64,000 bases of DNA from Lelliottia jeotgali (GCA_002271215.1 CP018628.1:3906001-3970000); one strand, 5' to 3'; counted from the first letter of the stretch, positions 29,953-40,868 are shown. A program made the numbers and translations. Notes: a model not told the origin generated them from the sequence alone.

Positions 29953-31094
29953 CCTTGCGTGCGCATCCCCACCTGCAAAGTCGCTGCAATGTTGCGCGAT
30001 GAGCGATAAATATTGTCAAATGCCCCACGGAAGGCTTCTTCCAGCGAGCCAATGCTGTTCAGCACGCTGAACACCGCGTCGATACCGTACTGATGCACCA
30101 CGCCGACATCGCTGGTTAAACTGCCCGCAATACCGATCACCGGTTTGTGATATTTTTTGGCGACACTCGCCACGCCAACCGGCACTTTGCCATGAATACT
30201 CTGGCTGTCGAGCCGCCCTTCTCCTGTCAGCACCAGAGTGCAATCGTGGATATGTTCTTCGAGGTTCAGCGCCTGGGTAACAATCTCAATCCCGCTTCGC
30301 AGCTCGGCGCCAAGAAACGCCATCAGCGCAGCCCCCATTCCCCCAGCCGCGCCAGAACCCGGTGCGTTTTTCACGTCAATCGACAGGGATTTTTTTATCA
30401 CATCCGCGAAGTGGCTGAGATTGCGATCAAGCTCGACGATTTTTGCTTCATCGGCCCCTTTTTGCGGACCAAAAATGCGCGATGCGCCCTGCTCGCCAAT
30501 CAGTGGATTGGTCACGTCGCAGGCCACGCGAATAGTGCAGCCCTTCAGTCGCGGGTCCAGCCCGGAAACGTCGATTCGGTTCAACGCCATCAAACTGCCA
30601 CCACCGTAGCCAATCTCTTTGCCGTTGGCATCGCACAGCTTCGCGCCCAGCGCCTGAACCATGCCAGCTCCGCCATCGTTAGTCGCGCTGCCGCCGATAC
30701 CGATAATAATGTTGCGTGCGCCTTTATCCAGCGCATCCAGAATCAGCTCGCCCGTGCCGCGAGAGGTGGTTATCAGCGGATTGCGTTTTGCCGACGGAAC
30801 CAGCGCCAGACCGCTGGCGGCGGCCATTTCGATAATCGCAGTCGCGCCATCGCCGGACATTCCCCAGCAGGCATTCACTTTCTCGCCCAGTGGACCGGTG
30901 ACAACGGCGTGGTGCTCCGTCCCCTGAGTGGCGGCAATCATCGCATCGACCGTGCCTTCTCCACCGTCAGCGACGGGCACCGAGACATATTGAGCATCCG
31001 GAAATATTTCCCGAAATCCTTTTTCTATCGCCTGAGCTACCTCGGAAGCAGACAGGCTTTCTTTATAAGAGTCAGGGGCGATTACAATTTTCAT
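29949..31094 (-). CDS. garK: glycerate 2-kinase
   Basis: Phosphorylates D-glycerate to 2-phosphoglycerate, feeding galactarate carbon into glycolysis. It has 381 residues of the GlxK/GarK type (glycerate kinase type 1 family). Visible are MKIVIAPDSYKESLSA at the N-terminus and the conserved IIIGIGGSATNDGGAGM loop. The stop codon (29951-29949) lies inside the rnpB promoter, so read-through of gar transcripts would enter rnpB. A REP pair separates it from garR. Confidence 0.97.
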   Translation of the reverse strand: MKIVIAPDSYKESLSASEVAQAIEKGFREIFPDAQYVSVPVADGGEGTVDAMIAATQGTEHHAVVTGPLGEKVNACWGMSGDGATAIIEMAAASGLALVPSAKRNPLITTSRGTGELILDALDKGARNIIIGIGGSATNDGGAGMVQALGAKLCDANGKEIGYGGGSLMALNRIDVSGLDPRLKGCTIRVACDVTNPLIGEQGASRIFGPQKGADEAKIVELDRNLSHFADVIKKSLSIDVKNAPGSGAAGGMGAALMAFLGAELRSGIEIVTQALNLEEHIHDCTLVLTGEGRLDSQSIHGKVPVGVASVAKKYHKPVIGIAGSLTSDVGVVHQYGIDAVFSVLNSIGSLEEAFRGAFDNIYRSSRNIAATLQVGMRTQG

Positions 31095-31116
31095 AGTGGT
31101 AGCCTGTTACTGCACA

Positions 31117-31182
31117 GCGCCGGATGACGTTTCACTTATCCGGCCTACAATGTAGGCCCGGAAAGCGCAGCGCCACCGGGCA
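31117..31182. repeat. REP pair (BIME)
   Basis: Inverted REP units: GCGCCGGATGACG ... TATCCGGCCTACA and TGTAGGCCCGGAAAGCGCAG ... CACCGGGCA, between garR and garK inside the operon. Confidence 0.8.
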
Positions 31183-31190
31183 GAACGTCA

Positions 31191-32081
31191 TTAGCGAGTG
31201 ACTTCCACTTTCGCCAGTTTTTCGTAGTAGCACGCAATCGCGCTGTGATCAGCCGTTCCCAGACCATCGGCACGCAAGGCCTGCATCATCTCCATCACCG
31301 CAGCGGTCAGCGGCAGCTGCGCGCCCACGCCGTGAGAGGTATCCAGCGCGTTCGCCAGATCTTTAATATGCAGATCGATACGGAAGCCCGGCTTGAAGTT
31401 TCGATCCATCACCATCGGCGCTTTGGCGTCCAGCACAGTGCTGCCCGCCAGACCGCCGCGAATCGCCTGATACACCAGGTCCGGATTGACGCCTGCTTTG
31501 GTCGCCAGGGTCAGGGCTTCAGACATCGCGGCAATGTTCAGCGCCACAATCACCTGGTTCGCCAGCTTGGTGACGTTGCCCGCGCCGATTTCACCGGTGT
31601 GTACCACGGAACCGGCCATCGCTTTCAGCAGGTCGTAATATTTGTCGAAAATCGCTTTATCACCACCAACCATTACCGAAAGAGTACCGTCGATGGCTTT
31701 TGGCTCGCCGCCGCTCACCGGTGCATCCAGCATCTCCACGCCTTTCGCTTTCAGCGCTTCGCTGATTTCGCGGCTCGCCAGCGGGGCGATAGAGCTCATG
31801 TCGATCAGAACCAGGCCCGGCTTCGCGCCTTCGATCAGGCCATTTTCACCCAGCGCCACGTCCTGCACGTGCGGAGAGTTGGGCAACATGGTGATGACCA
31901 CGTCGCACTGCTCGGCAATCGCTTTGGCCGTGAGGGCCGTTTCGGCTCCGGCGGCAATCAGCTCGGCGATCACTTCCGGATTGCGGTCAGAAACCACCAG
32001 TGAGTAACCTGCTTTAATCAGGTTTTTACTCATTGGTTTACCCATGATCCCCAGGCCAATAAAACCAACTTTCATCGTCAT
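31191..32081 (-). CDS. garR: tartronate semialdehyde reductase
   Basis: NAD(P)H-dependent reduction of tartronate semialdehyde to D-glycerate. It has 296 residues of the 3-hydroxyisobutyrate dehydrogenase family. Rossmann motif GFIGLGIMGKPMSKNL; catalytic lysine in GAGNVTKLANQ; substrate-binding DAPVSGGEPKA. Two ATGs compete. The one at 32081 (MTMKVG) has the better spacing from AGAGAG; the one at 32075 gives the 294-residue E. coli form. Confidence 0.97.
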   Translation of the reverse strand: MTMKVGFIGLGIMGKPMSKNLIKAGYSLVVSDRNPEVIAELIAAGAETALTAKAIAEQCDVVITMLPNSPHVQDVALGENGLIEGAKPGLVLIDMSSIAPLASREISEALKAKGVEMLDAPVSGGEPKAIDGTLSVMVGGDKAIFDKYYDLLKAMAGSVVHTGEIGAGNVTKLANQVIVALNIAAMSEALTLATKAGVNPDLVYQAIRGGLAGSTVLDAKAPMVMDRNFKPGFRIDLHIKDLANALDTSHGVGAQLPLTAAVMEMMQALRADGLGTADHSAIACYYEKLAKVEVTR

Positions 32082-32105
32082 AACGTTCTCTCTTCTCAGT
32101 GGTGA

Positions 32106-32876
32106 TTATTTTTTAAAGGAATCGGCTAACTTCTGCGTGGCAGAGCGGAAGACGCCGAGATCGCTGCCTACCGCCACAAAGGTCGCGCCCCACTCCAGGT
32201 AACGGCGGGCGTCAGCTTCGACCGGTGCCAGAATGCCGCACGGTTTGTTGTGCGCTTTAGCACGAGCGAAAATGTGCTGAATGGCGCGCTGCACATCAGG
32301 ATGATTGGCGTTACCGAGGTGGCCAAACGCTGCCGCCAGATCGCTTGGGCCGACAAAGATGCCGTCCACACCGTCGGTAGCGGCGATGGCATCGACGTTG
32401 TCCACGCCCTGCTGGCTCTCAATCTGAACCAGGATGGTGATGTTCTTGTTGGACTGGGCAAAGTAGTCCGGCACGGTGCCAAACATGTTGGCGCGATGGG
32501 AAACCGATACCCCGCGAATGCCTTCCGGCGGATAGCGGGTCGAGGCGACGGCCTGCACGGCTTCTTCCACATTTTCCACAAACGGGATCAGGAAGTTATA
32601 GAAGCCGATATCCAGCAGGCGCTTGATAATCACCGGCTCGTTGGTCGGGACACGCACCACCGGCGCGCTGTGGCTGCCTTTCAGCGCCATCAGCTGCGGA
32701 ATAAAGGTGCTGATATCGTTCGGGGCGTGTTCACCGTCGAGCACCAGCCAGTCAAAACCTGCCAGCCCCAGAACTTCGGTGCTAATAGGGCTTGCCAGCG
32801 CAGACCAGCAGCCAATCTGAATCTCTTTTGCCGCCAGAGCTGCTTTAAACTTGTTCGGGAAAATATCGTTACTCAT
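32106..32876 (-). CDS. garL: 5-keto-4-deoxy-D-glucarate aldolase
   Basis: Metal-dependent class II aldolase (HpcH/HpaI family) splitting 5-keto-4-deoxyglucarate to pyruvate and tartronate semialdehyde. It has 256 residues. Catalytic His50 in LDGEHAPND; metal ligands in [10 protein letters not shown] and VGPSDLA. The start ATG 32876 ([10 protein letters not shown]) matches E. coli and follows AAGGTGAAAGCG. It lies 22 bp after garP and 24 bp before garR. Confidence 0.97.
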   Translation of the reverse strand: MSNDIFPNKFKAALAAKEIQIGCWSALASPISTEVLGLAGFDWLVLDGEHAPNDISTFIPQLMALKGSHSAPVVRVPTNEPVIIKRLLDIGFYNFLIPFVENVEEAVQAVASTRYPPEGIRGVSVSHRANMFGTVPDYFAQSNKNITILVQIESQQGVDNVDAIAATDGVDGIFVGPSDLAAAFGHLGNANHPDVQRAIQHIFARAKAHNKPCGILAPVEADARRYLEWGATFVAVGSDLGVFRSATQKLADSFKK

Positions 32877-32898
32877 CGCTTTCACCTTCAATGAATCG

Positions 32899-34233
32899 TT
32901 ATTTTTGCAATTCCATACGCTTGATATCGCCTACGACGAAGAGGTAGCAGAACATCGCCCCTAGCGCAGAACAGCCAACGAAGACCAGCGCCGCATTGAA
33001 CGAATGCAGTTCACTTACCAGATAACCAATCACCAGCGGGGTGACAATCGACGCCACGTTACCGAAGACGTTAAACACGCCACCGCACAGGCCCACAATT
33101 TCTTTTGGCGCAGTATCGGAAATCACCGGCCAGCCCAGCGCACCAAAGCCTTTACCGAAGAACGCCAGCGCCATCAGCGCGACAACCAGTACCGTGTTGT
33201 TGGTGTAGTTGCACAGGATAATGGAGGAGGCCAGCAGCATGCCGAGCACAATCGGCAGCTTACGCGCCAGGGTGATCGACTTACCGGTTTTAATCAGATG
33301 GTCCGAGAACACCCCGCCTAGCACGCCACCCGCAAAACCGCACAGCGCCGGGATGGACGCCACCATGCCGACTTTCAGGATCGACATGCCTTTTTCTTGC
33401 ACCAGGTAAATCGGGAACCAGGTCAGGAAGAACCAGGTAATGGTGTTGATAAAGTATTGACCAAAAAATACGCCCAGCATCATGCGGTTGGTCAATAACT
33501 GTTTGATGTAATGCAGCTTTGGACCGCTCGCCGCTTTGTCGCCCGGTTTTTTATGATCCATGTCGACCACCGCGCCGCCGTCAGAGATGAACTTTAGCTC
33601 TTCGGCAGACATACGCGGGTGGTCGGTTGGGTTATGGATGAACTTCACCCACATGCCAGTCAGAATGAAACCAATCACCCCCATCACGGTGAAGACGTGT
33701 TCCCAGCCCCACGCAAAGGTCAGCCAGCCGAGCAGTGGCGAGAACAGCGCGAGGGAGAAATACTGCGCAGAGTTAAAAATCGCCGAGGCGGTGCCGCGCT
33801 CTTTGGTCGGGAACCAGGCCGCCACGATACGGGCGTTGGCCGGGAATGACGGCGCCTCCGAGAAACCGAGCATAAAGCGCATACAGAACATGGAGATACC
33901 AGCCCACGCCAGCGGGAAGAAATCGACGAAACCTTGCATGAACGTAAACAGCGACCAGAAGAACAGGCTGTAGGTATAGACTTTCTTCGAGCCAAATTTA
34001 TCCAGCAGCCAGCCGCCTGGAATTTGCATCAGCAGATAGGCCCAGCCAAACGCGGAGAAGATGTAGCCCATCGATACGGCGCTTAACTGCAGCTCTTTCG
34101 CCACTTCGGTTCCGGCAATTGACAGCGTGGCGCGGTCAGCGTAGTTCACCGCCGTCACGATAAAAATAATCAGTAATATTAAATGACGGGTATGAATACC
34201 CTTTTTCGTTTCTACAGCTGTTTCCAGTGACAT
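32899..34233 (-). CDS. garP: galactarate/glucarate transporter (MFS)
   Basis: Inner-membrane importer of galactarate, glucarate and glycerate, anion:cation symporter branch of the MFS. It has 444 residues and 12 predicted membrane segments. Visible are [26 protein letters not shown] and the [20 protein letters not shown] signature. The start ATG 34233 (MSLETAV) follows TGAGGAAATAAAC. First gene of garPLRK, divergent from garD. Confidence 0.97.
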   Translation of the reverse strand: MSLETAVETKKGIHTRHLILLIIFIVTAVNYADRATLSIAGTEVAKELQLSAVSMGYIFSAFGWAYLLMQIPGGWLLDKFGSKKVYTYSLFFWSLFTFMQGFVDFFPLAWAGISMFCMRFMLGFSEAPSFPANARIVAAWFPTKERGTASAIFNSAQYFSLALFSPLLGWLTFAWGWEHVFTVMGVIGFILTGMWVKFIHNPTDHPRMSAEELKFISDGGAVVDMDHKKPGDKAASGPKLHYIKQLLTNRMMLGVFFGQYFINTITWFFLTWFPIYLVQEKGMSILKVGMVASIPALCGFAGGVLGGVFSDHLIKTGKSITLARKLPIVLGMLLASSIILCNYTNNTVLVVALMALAFFGKGFGALGWPVISDTAPKEIVGLCGGVFNVFGNVASIVTPLVIGYLVSELHSFNAALVFVGCSALGAMFCYLFVVGDIKRMELQK

Positions 34234-34646
34234 GTTTATTTCCTCAGGCACATCGATCCAGATATTTTTATTATTTTGAATAAGTCATTACTGATTATTT
34301 ATTGATAGCAGGCAATATCCGTTAATTAACCAGATGCATTGAAATCGTGATTAAGTATAAACATCCGACTGGGGCTGCACATTGTCGCATCGCTCAATTT
34401 TAAATGCCTGTTCAAACGTTATTTTGAGCATATGCACAACATCATGGGCGCTGATGCACAGATTTACGCATTGCCTCCCAGGCGGCGCTATGGCTCGCAC
34501 CGATGAGTGATCTCGGTCACATTTTTATCGTTTCAGTCCTGACATTCTTTATCCAAGAAGGCAGCGTCTTTATTTCTGACAACAAGAAAATAAACACTCG
34601 CTTAACAGCATTTAATATCTAAAGTTTTACTGGAGAATAATGAGCA
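34234..34646. promoter_or_regulatory. garP/garD divergent control region with CRP site
   Basis: A gene-free gap of 413 bp. A near-consensus CRP site AGTGATCTCGGTCACA lies at 34506-34521. In E. coli both divergent units are activated by CdaR (sugar diacid regulator), but I could not define its site here. The flanking sequence toward garP is A/T rich. Confidence 0.65.
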
Positions 34647-36218
34647 ATGGCCGACATTAACATTCGACAAACGTCGCCGACGGCGTTCTATATAAAGGTG
34701 CACGACACGGATAACGTGGCGATTATTGTTAACGACAATGGCCTGAAAGCTGGAACGCGTTTCCCAGATGGCCTGACGCTGATTGAACATATTCCCCAGG
34801 GGCACAAAGTCGCACTGGTCGATATTCCTGCTCACGGTGAAATCGTCCGTTACGGGGAAGTCATCGGCTACGCCGTACGGGCTCTCCCGCAGGGCAGCTG
34901 GATTGACGAATCGTTAGTTGAACTGCCGAAAGCGCCGCCGCTGAATACCCTGCCGCTGGCGACACGCGTGCCTGAACCGCTACCGCCGCTGGAAGGCTAC
35001 ACCTTCGAAGGCTATCGCAACAAAGATGGCAGTGTCGGCACCAAAAACCTGCTCGGCATTACCACCAGCGTGCATTGTGTGGCGGGCGTGGTGGATTACG
35101 TGGTGAAAATCATCGAGCGCGATCTGCTGCCAAAATACCCGAACGTCGACGGTGTGGTGGGCCTGAACCACCTGTACGGCTGCGGCGTGGCGATCAACGC
35201 TCCGGCTGCCGTGGTGCCGATTCGCACCATTCACAACATTTCGCTTAACCCGAATTTTGGCGGAGAAGTGATGGTGATTGGTCTGGGCTGCGAAAAACTT
35301 CAGCCAGAACGTCTGTTGCAGGGCACTGAAGATGTGCAGGCGATTGCGGTGGATGATGCCAGCATTGTTCGCCTGCAGGACGAGCATCACGTCGGCTTTA
35401 GATCAATGGTTGACGATATTTTGCAAGTCGCGGTGCGCCACCTGGAAAAACTCAACCAACGCCAGCGCGAAACGTGCCCGGCATCTGAGCTGGTTGTCGG
35501 TACTCAGTGCGGCGGCAGCGATGCATTCTCTGGCGTCACGGCCAACCCGGCTGTTGGCTATGCTTCAGACCTGTTTGTACGCTGCGGTGCCACGGTGATG
35601 TTCTCGGAAGTGACCGAAGTGCGCGATGCGATCCACCTCCTCACCCCGCGCGCCATTAACGAAGAAGTGGGCAAACGCCTGCTGGAAGAGATGGCCTGGT
35701 ACGACAATTATCTCGATATGGGGCAAACCGACCGCAGCGCGAACCCGTCTCCGGGCAACAAAAAAGGTGGGCTGGCGAACGTGGTTGAAAAAGCTCTCGG
35801 ATCGATTGCCAAATCCGGCCAGAGCGCGATCTCCGAAGTGCTTTCTCCGGGTCAACGCCCAACAAAACGCGGCCTGATTTATGCCGCCACACCGGCCAGC
35901 GATTTCGTTTGCGGCACGCAGCAGGTGGCGTCGGGCATTACGGTGCAAGTGTTCACGACCGGGCGCGGCACGCCGTACGGCCTGATGGCGGTGCCGGTGA
36001 TCAAAATGGCGACCCGCACCGAGCTGGCAAACCGCTGGTATGACTTAATGGACATCAACGCCGGGACGATTGCGACGGGTGAAGAGACGATTGAGGATGT
36101 GGGCTGGAAGCTGTTCCACTTTATTCTGGATGTGGCGAGCGGGCGTAAGAAAACCTTCTCGGATCAATGGGGATTGCATAACCAGCTGGCTGTGTTTAAC
36201 CCGGCTCCGGTGACGTGA
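34647..36218 (+). CDS. garD: galactarate dehydratase
   Basis: Fe2+-dependent dehydration of meso-galactarate to 5-keto-4-deoxyglucarate, first step of the pathway finished by garL, garR and garK. It has 523 residues, as in E. coli. N-terminal SAF domain (about 1-90); catalytic blocks [32 protein letters not shown] and [11 protein letters not shown] paralogue of uxaA. The ribosome site GGAGA lies unusually far (about 11 nt) from the ATG. It is followed by the composite palindrome-terminator-REP mosaic. Confidence 0.97.
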   Translation: MADINIRQTSPTAFYIKVHDTDNVAIIVNDNGLKAGTRFPDGLTLIEHIPQGHKVALVDIPAHGEIVRYGEVIGYAVRALPQGSWIDESLVELPKAPPLNTLPLATRVPEPLPPLEGYTFEGYRNKDGSVGTKNLLGITTSVHCVAGVVDYVVKIIERDLLPKYPNVDGVVGLNHLYGCGVAINAPAAVVPIRTIHNISLNPNFGGEVMVIGLGCEKLQPERLLQGTEDVQAIAVDDASIVRLQDEHHVGFRSMVDDILQVAVRHLEKLNQRQRETCPASELVVGTQCGGSDAFSGVTANPAVGYASDLFVRCGATVMFSEVTEVRDAIHLLTPRAINEEVGKRLLEEMAWYDNYLDMGQTDRSANPSPGNKKGGLANVVEKALGSIAKSGQSAISEVLSPGQRPTKRGLIYAATPASDFVCGTQQVASGITVQVFTTGRGTPYGLMAVPVIKMATRTELANRWYDLMDINAGTIATGEETIEDVGWKLFHFILDVASGRKKTFSDQWGLHNQLAVFNPAPVT

Positions 36219-36237
36219 TGCCTTTTGCTGCCTGAAG

Positions 36238-36335
36238 CCCTCACCCCGCCCCTCTCCCACAGGGAGAGGGAGAACACACCAAAACGGCAACCCGAGGGTT
36301 GCCGTTTGCTTTTACCTTGTAGCCGCCACCCGGCT
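36238..36335. repeat. composite intergenic repeat mosaic behind garD
   Basis: Palindrome with core CCTCTCCCACAGGGAGAGG (36238-36274), a terminator hairpin (36281-36307) and a truncated REP end (CCTTGTAGCCGCCACCCGG, 36315-36333). Same order and spacing as behind alx (5308-5424), including AAAACGGCAACC in the hairpin. Confidence 0.8.
36281..36312. terminator. garD/agaR terminator
   Basis: Hairpin AAACGGCAACCC-GA-GGGTTGCCGTTT followed by GCTTTT. It serves garD and may serve agaR in reverse. Confidence 0.85.
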
Positions 36336-36345
36336 CTGTTCGCAC

Positions 36346-37155
36346 TTACTCTTTTACCCGCACCACTTCAATCCCCGACCGCTGAAGCTCTTGTAAGCTC
36401 TCCGCCGGAATGCCTTCGTCGGTGATGACCATATCGATACGCGGGGTATCGATGATTTTATGCAGACTTGAGCGATTGAACTTGCTGGAGTCGGTGACCA
36501 CGATAATACGCTCCGCCACTTCACACATCTTCCGATTCAGCCTGGCTTCGTCTTCATTATGCGTACTGACGCCTCGGTCCGTATCAATAGCATCCACGCC
36601 CAGAAACAGCAGATCGAAATGATAATTTTGCAATGACTGCTCGGCCTGGTCGCCGTAAAACGACTGCGATTGTCGACGCAGATGGCCGCCGGTCATCAGC
36701 AGCTCGACACCTTCAGCCTCCAGCAGTGCATTCGCCACGTTCATGCCGTTGGTCATAGCAATCACATCAGTATGCTGGCGCAGCATGCGCGCGATTTCGT
36801 AGGTGGTGGTCCCGGAGTCAAGAATGATGCGATGGCCAGGTTTAATCAGATCCGCCGCCGCCTGCGCAATACTGCGTTTGACCGCCGTATTAAGCGAACT
36901 TTTATCCTCGACGGAAGGCTCTACGCCAGGCGTATTCCCGTCGCAAATCAACGCGCCGCCGTAGGCGCGAACCGCGATGCCCTGTTTTTCGAGGAACGCC
37001 AGATCGTTACGGATCGTCACCGTTGAAACACCATAAAGCTGCGAAAGATCGTTTACCTGTACGCTTCCCTGCTGCCTCAGCCGCTGGATAATATGTTCAC
37101 GCCTTTCGCTGGTGCCAGTGATGCGCTTTTCCATAGAGGAATCAGTGCTGCTCAT
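36346..37155 (-). CDS. agaR: aga regulon repressor, DeoR family
   Basis: Repressor of the N-acetylgalactosamine/galactosamine genes, 269 residues. The N-terminal DeoR helix-turn-helix (about 18-70) includes [20 protein letters not shown]. The C-terminal sugar-phosphate sensor domain contains [13 protein letters not shown]. The start ATG 37155 follows AAAGGAGCTCGT. Divergent from kbaZ. AgaR-type operators lie upstream and at the other aga promoters, so autoregulation is likely. Confidence 0.96.
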   Translation of the reverse strand: MSSTDSSMEKRITGTSERREHIIQRLRQQGSVQVNDLSQLYGVSTVTIRNDLAFLEKQGIAVRAYGGALICDGNTPGVEPSVEDKSSLNTAVKRSIAQAAADLIKPGHRIILDSGTTTYEIARMLRQHTDVIAMTNGMNVANALLEAEGVELLMTGGHLRRQSQSFYGDQAEQSLQNYHFDLLFLGVDAIDTDRGVSTHNEDEARLNRKMCEVAERIIVVTDSSKFNRSSLHKIIDTPRIDMVITDEGIPAESLQELQRSGIEVVRVKE

Positions 37156-37170
37156 ACGAGCTCCTTTGAG

Positions 37171-37377
37171 AAAATCTTTCGTTTCATTTCGTTTTATCCA
37201 TTAACGCCTTTCTTTTGCGGGAATGCAAGCCCCATTAGCCTGCCAACCGTGGCTGATACCTTTGCTGAAACCTTTCATTATGTTTCTTTTGTGAAACAGA
37301 TCGGAAAACTATTATCTTTCGTTTTATTTTTATAGCACCATAGCGCAGTATAAAGTGAAATAAAACGAAAGATAAGC
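37171..37377. promoter_or_regulatory. AgaR operators between agaR and kbaZ
   Basis: Four copies of the TTTCGTTTTATTT-type word known for AgaR: ATCTTTCGTTTCATTTCGTT (from 37174); CCTTTCATTATGTTTCTTTT (from 37271); ATCTTTCGTTTTATTTTTAT (from 37314); and an inverted copy, TATCTTTCGTTTTATTTCAC on the minus strand (37373-37354). The first is placed to control agaR, the last two kbaZ. Confidence 0.75.
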
Positions 37378-37405
37378 ACGCGAACTATCCAACGTGGAGA
37401 GGAAA

Positions 37406-38701
37406 GTGAAACATCTTATTGAAATGGTGGAATTGCATAAAGCAGGTGCAGCCAACGGAATTTATGCCGTCTGCTCCGCACATCCGCTGGTACTCGAAGC
37501 TGCCATTCGCTTCGCCCGCGATAGTCACACCGCCCTGCTGGTTGAAGCAACGTCCAACCAGGTGGATCAGTTTGGCGGCTACACGGGCATGACACCCGCT
37601 GATTTTCACGGCTTTGTCAGCCAGCTTGCCGAGCGTCTTAATTTCCCGCTCTCGCAGCTGATTTTAGGCGGCGATCATCTCGGCCCAAATCGCTGGCAAA
37701 ACCTCACCGCCAGTGAAGCAATGGCGAACGCTGACGACCTGATCAAAAGCTACGTGGCCGCAGGATTCACAAAGATCCACCTCGATTGCAGCATGTCCTG
37801 CGAGGACGATCCGGTTCCACTGACGGATGAGATCGTCGCAGAGCGCGCTGCGCGACTGGCAAAAATAGCTGAACAGGCCCGCCGCGAACATTTTGGCGAA
37901 TCTGACCTGGTGTACATCATTGGCACAGAAGTCCCGGTTCCCGGCGGTGCTCATGAGGCGTTAACCGAGCTGGAAGTCACTACGCCCGAAGCGGCGCGCG
38001 CCACGCTGGAAGCCCATCGCCTCGCTTTCGAAAAACAGGGGCTGGCTGATATCTGGCAGCGCATCATCGGCCTGGTGGTGCAGCCTGGCGTCGAGTTCGA
38101 CAACACCCACGTGATTGACTATCGGCCAGAAAAAGCCGTCGCACTGAGCGAAATGGTGAACGCCTATGATTCGCTCGTCTTTGAAGCGCACTCCACCGAT
38201 TACCAGACGCCGCAGGCCTTGCGCCAGCTGGTGAAAGATCACTTCGCGATTTTGAAAGTCGGCCCGGCGCTGACCTTTGCCCTGCGCGAAGCCCTGTTCT
38301 CGCTGGCCGCTATTGAAGAAGAGCTGCTGCCCGCCAAAGCCAGCTCCGGCCTGCGCCAGGTGCTGGAAAGCGTGATGCTGGATCGCCCCGAATACTGGCA
38401 AAGCCACTACCACGGTGACGGCAACGCGCGACGACTGGCTCGCGGTTACAGCTATTCGGATCGCGTTCGCTACTACTGGCCGGACAGCCAGATCGACGAC
38501 GCCTTCGAACGACTGGTGCGTAATCTGGCGGATGAGCCTATTCCGCTCCCGCTCGTGAGTCAGTACTTACCGCTGCAGTATCGAAAAGTTCGCGAGGAGG
38601 CTCTCAAGGCGACGCCGCGAGAACTCATCATCGACCACATTCAGGACATACTGCGCCAGTATCACGCAGCCTGTCAGGGCACGTCGTCCCATAACGCATA
38701 A
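37406..38701 (+). CDS. kbaZ: tagatose-1,6-bisphosphate aldolase accessory subunit
   Basis: KbaZ/GatZ family subunit needed for full activity and stability of the class II aldolase KbaY. It has 431 residues, related to tagatose-6-phosphate kinase-like proteins. Visible are [25 protein letters not shown] and [13 protein letters not shown]. The chosen start is GTG 37406 (VKHLIEM), preceded by GGAGAGGAAA and matching E. coli MKHLTEM; another GTG lies four codons upstream. First gene of kbaZ-agaVWEF. Confidence 0.95.
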   Translation: MKHLIEMVELHKAGAANGIYAVCSAHPLVLEAAIRFARDSHTALLVEATSNQVDQFGGYTGMTPADFHGFVSQLAERLNFPLSQLILGGDHLGPNRWQNLTASEAMANADDLIKSYVAAGFTKIHLDCSMSCEDDPVPLTDEIVAERAARLAKIAEQARREHFGESDLVYIIGTEVPVPGGAHEALTELEVTTPEAARATLEAHRLAFEKQGLADIWQRIIGLVVQPGVEFDNTHVIDYRPEKAVALSEMVNAYDSLVFEAHSTDYQTPQALRQLVKDHFAILKVGPALTFALREALFSLAAIEEELLPAKASSGLRQVLESVMLDRPEYWQSHYHGDGNARRLARGYSYSDRVRYYWPDSQIDDAFERLVRNLADEPIPLPLVSQYLPLQYRKVREEALKATPRELIIDHIQDILRQYHAACQGTSSHNA

Positions 38702-38720
38702 CAACGAAGAGGATAATGCT

Positions 38721-39194
38721 ATGCCAAACATTGTCTTATGCCGCATCGATGAGCGTCTAATCCACGGTCAGGTCGGCGTTCAGTGGGTCGGATTCGCAGG
38801 CGCGAATCTGGTGCTGGTCGCCAATGATGAGGTCGCTGAGGATTCGGTCCAGCAAAACCTGATGGAAATGGTGCTGGCAGAAGGTATCGACGTGCGCTTC
38901 TGGTCTCTGCAAAAAGTGATCGACAACATTCATCGCGCGGCAGACCGCCAGAAAATCCTGCTGGTCTGCAAATCACCCGCCGATTTTCTGACCCTCGTCG
39001 AGGGTGGCGTTCCGGTTAAACGTATCAATGTGGGAAACATGCACTACGCCAGTGGCAAACAACAAATTGCCAAAACGGTCTCTGTCGATGCCGGTGATAT
39101 CGCGGCATTTAGCGGCCTGAAAGCCGCCGGGGTGGAATGCTTTGTTCAGGGCGTTCCGACAGAACCCGCTTTGGATCTCTTTAAACTACTCTGA
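38721..39194 (+). CDS. agaV: PTS GalNAc-specific IIB component
   Basis: Mannose-family PTS IIB protein, 157 residues. It passes phosphate from AgaF to the sugar. The phosphorylated histidine is probably His15 in IDERLIHGQVGVQW. It lies 19 bp after kbaZ and 10 bp before agaW. With agaW and agaE it forms the N-acetylgalactosamine permease in E. coli strains with the full locus. Confidence 0.96.
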   Translation: MPNIVLCRIDERLIHGQVGVQWVGFAGANLVLVANDEVAEDSVQQNLMEMVLAEGIDVRFWSLQKVIDNIHRAADRQKILLVCKSPADFLTLVEGGVPVKRINVGNMHYASGKQQIAKTVSVDAGDIAAFSGLKAAGVECFVQGVPTEPALDLFKLL

Positions 39195-39204
39195 GGGATT
39201 CACA

Positions 39205-39984
39205 ATGGAAATCAGTCTGTTGCAGGCATTCGCGTTGGGCATTCTCGCCTTTATCGCGGGCCTGGATATGTTCAACGGGTTAACACACATGCACCGCCCG
39301 GTGGTGCTTGGGCCACTGGTGGGCCTGATTCTGGGCGATCTGCATACGGGGATTTTGACCGGCGGGACGCTGGAACTGGTGTGGATGGGTCTGGCCCCGC
39401 TGGCAGGCGCGCAGCCCCCAAACGTCATTATCGGCACCATCGTCGGGACCACCTTCGCCATCACCACGGGTGTGAAACCGGAGGTCGCCGTCGGCGTCGC
39501 CGTGCCGTTCGCCGTGGCGGTGCAGATGGGCATTACCTTCCTGTTCTCGGTGATGTCCGGCGTGATGGCCCGCTGCGACAAAATGGCGGCGAACGCCGAT
39601 ACCAACGGGATCGAGCGGGTGAATTATCTGGCGCTGCTGGCCCTGGGGATATTCTATTTTCTCTGCGCATTCCTGCCGATTTACTTCGGGGCAGAACATG
39701 CCAAAACCGCCATTGACGTGCTGCCGGCTCGCCTGATTGATGGGCTCGGCGTGGCGGGCGGCATCATGCCTGCGATTGGCTTTGCCGTGCTGCTGAAAAT
39801 CATGATGAAAAACGTCTACATCCCGTATTTCATCCTCGGTTTTGTTGCCGCCGCGTGGCTCAAACTGCCGGTGCTGGCGATTGCTGCCGCTGCGCTGGCA
39901 ATGGCATTGATCGATTTTGTGCGTAAATCCCCGGAACCGGCCGCGCCGGTCGCTCAGAAAGAGGAATTCGAAGATGGCATCTAA
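39205..39984 (+). CDS. agaW: PTS GalNAc-specific IIC component
   Basis: Mannose-family PTS IIC membrane protein, 259 residues with about six to seven hydrophobic segments. The start ATG 39205 (MEISLLQAFALG) follows GAGGGA. Motif GGTLELVWMGLAPLAGAQPP is typical. It is intact here, whereas E. coli K-12 carries a truncated agaW. It overlaps agaE by 11 bases. Confidence 0.95.
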   Translation: MEISLLQAFALGILAFIAGLDMFNGLTHMHRPVVLGPLVGLILGDLHTGILTGGTLELVWMGLAPLAGAQPPNVIIGTIVGTTFAITTGVKPEVAVGVAVPFAVAVQMGITFLFSVMSGVMARCDKMAANADTNGIERVNYLALLALGIFYFLCAFLPIYFGAEHAKTAIDVLPARLIDGLGVAGGIMPAIGFAVLLKIMMKNVYIPYFILGFVAAAWLKLPVLAIAAAALAMALIDFVRKSPEPAAPVAQKEEFEDGI

Positions 39985-40852
39985 TCAAACGACTCTGCCG
40001 ACTGTTTCCGAAACCGACGAGACGCTGCTGTCCGGCGTGAATGAAAATATCTATGAAGATCAGACTATCGGTGCGGAGCTGACAAAAAAGGATATCAACC
40101 GCGTGGCGTGGCGTTCGATGCTGCTGCAGGCGTCGTTCAACTACGAGCGTATGCAGGCTTCGGGCTGGCTGTATGGCCTGCTTCCGGCATTGAAAAAAAT
40201 CCACACTAACAAACGCGATCTGGCTCGCGCCATGAAAGGCCACATGGGATTTTTCAACACCCATCCGTTCCTGGTGACCTTTGTGATCGGCATTATCCTG
40301 GCGATGGAACGTTCCAAGCAGGATGTGAACAGCATTCAAAGCACTAAAATTGCGGTAGGTGCACCGCTTGGGGGAATTGGCGATGCCATGTTCTGGCTAA
40401 CGCTATTGCCCATCTGCGGCGGTATCGGTGCCAGCCTCGCGCTGCAAGGCTCAATTCTTGGCGCAGTCGTGTTTATTGTGATGTTTAACGTGGTACATCT
40501 GGGGCTGCGTTTTGGGCTGGCGCACTATGCTTATCGGATGGGTGTCGCCGCTATTCCACTGATCAAAGCCAACACCAAAAAGGTAGGCCATGCGGCGTCT
40601 ATTGTCGGGATGACGGTCATTGGTGCGCTGGTCGCCACCTATGTGCGCCTGAACACGACGCTTGAGATCACGGCGGGCGATGCGGTGGTGAAACTGCAAA
40701 CCGATGTTATCGACAAGCTGATGCCCGCGTTTCTGCCGCTGGTCTACACCCTGACGATGTTCTGGCTGGTACGCCGTGGCTGGAGTCCGTTACGCCTGAT
40801 TGGCATCACGGTGGTTCTGGGCGTAGTCGGTAAGTTCTGTCACTTCCTTTAA
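39974..40852 (+). CDS. agaE: PTS GalNAc-specific IID component
   Basis: Mannose-family PTS IID membrane protein, 292 residues. It carries the family segment MLLQASFNYERMQASGWLYG and the PLGGIGDAMFWLTLLPI loop, with C-terminal membrane helices. The start ATG 39974 (MASNQTT) overlaps the agaW end by 11 bases, so translation is probably coupled. Absent from E. coli K-12 through deletion; intact here. Paralogue of agaD. Confidence 0.95.
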   Translation: MASNQTTLPTVSETDETLLSGVNENIYEDQTIGAELTKKDINRVAWRSMLLQASFNYERMQASGWLYGLLPALKKIHTNKRDLARAMKGHMGFFNTHPFLVTFVIGIILAMERSKQDVNSIQSTKIAVGAPLGGIGDAMFWLTLLPICGGIGASLALQGSILGAVVFIVMFNVVHLGLRFGLAHYAYRMGVAAIPLIKANTKKVGHAASIVGMTVIGALVATYVRLNTTLEITAGDAVVKLQTDVIDKLMPAFLPLVYTLTMFWLVRRGWSPLRLIGITVVLGVVGKFCHFL

Positions 40853-40868
40853 ATTAAAGAGGTCTTCG

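Noticed and set aside
30147..31127. Open frame of 326 codons opposite garK
   Set aside because: Antisense to a certain gene, without ribosome site or family features.
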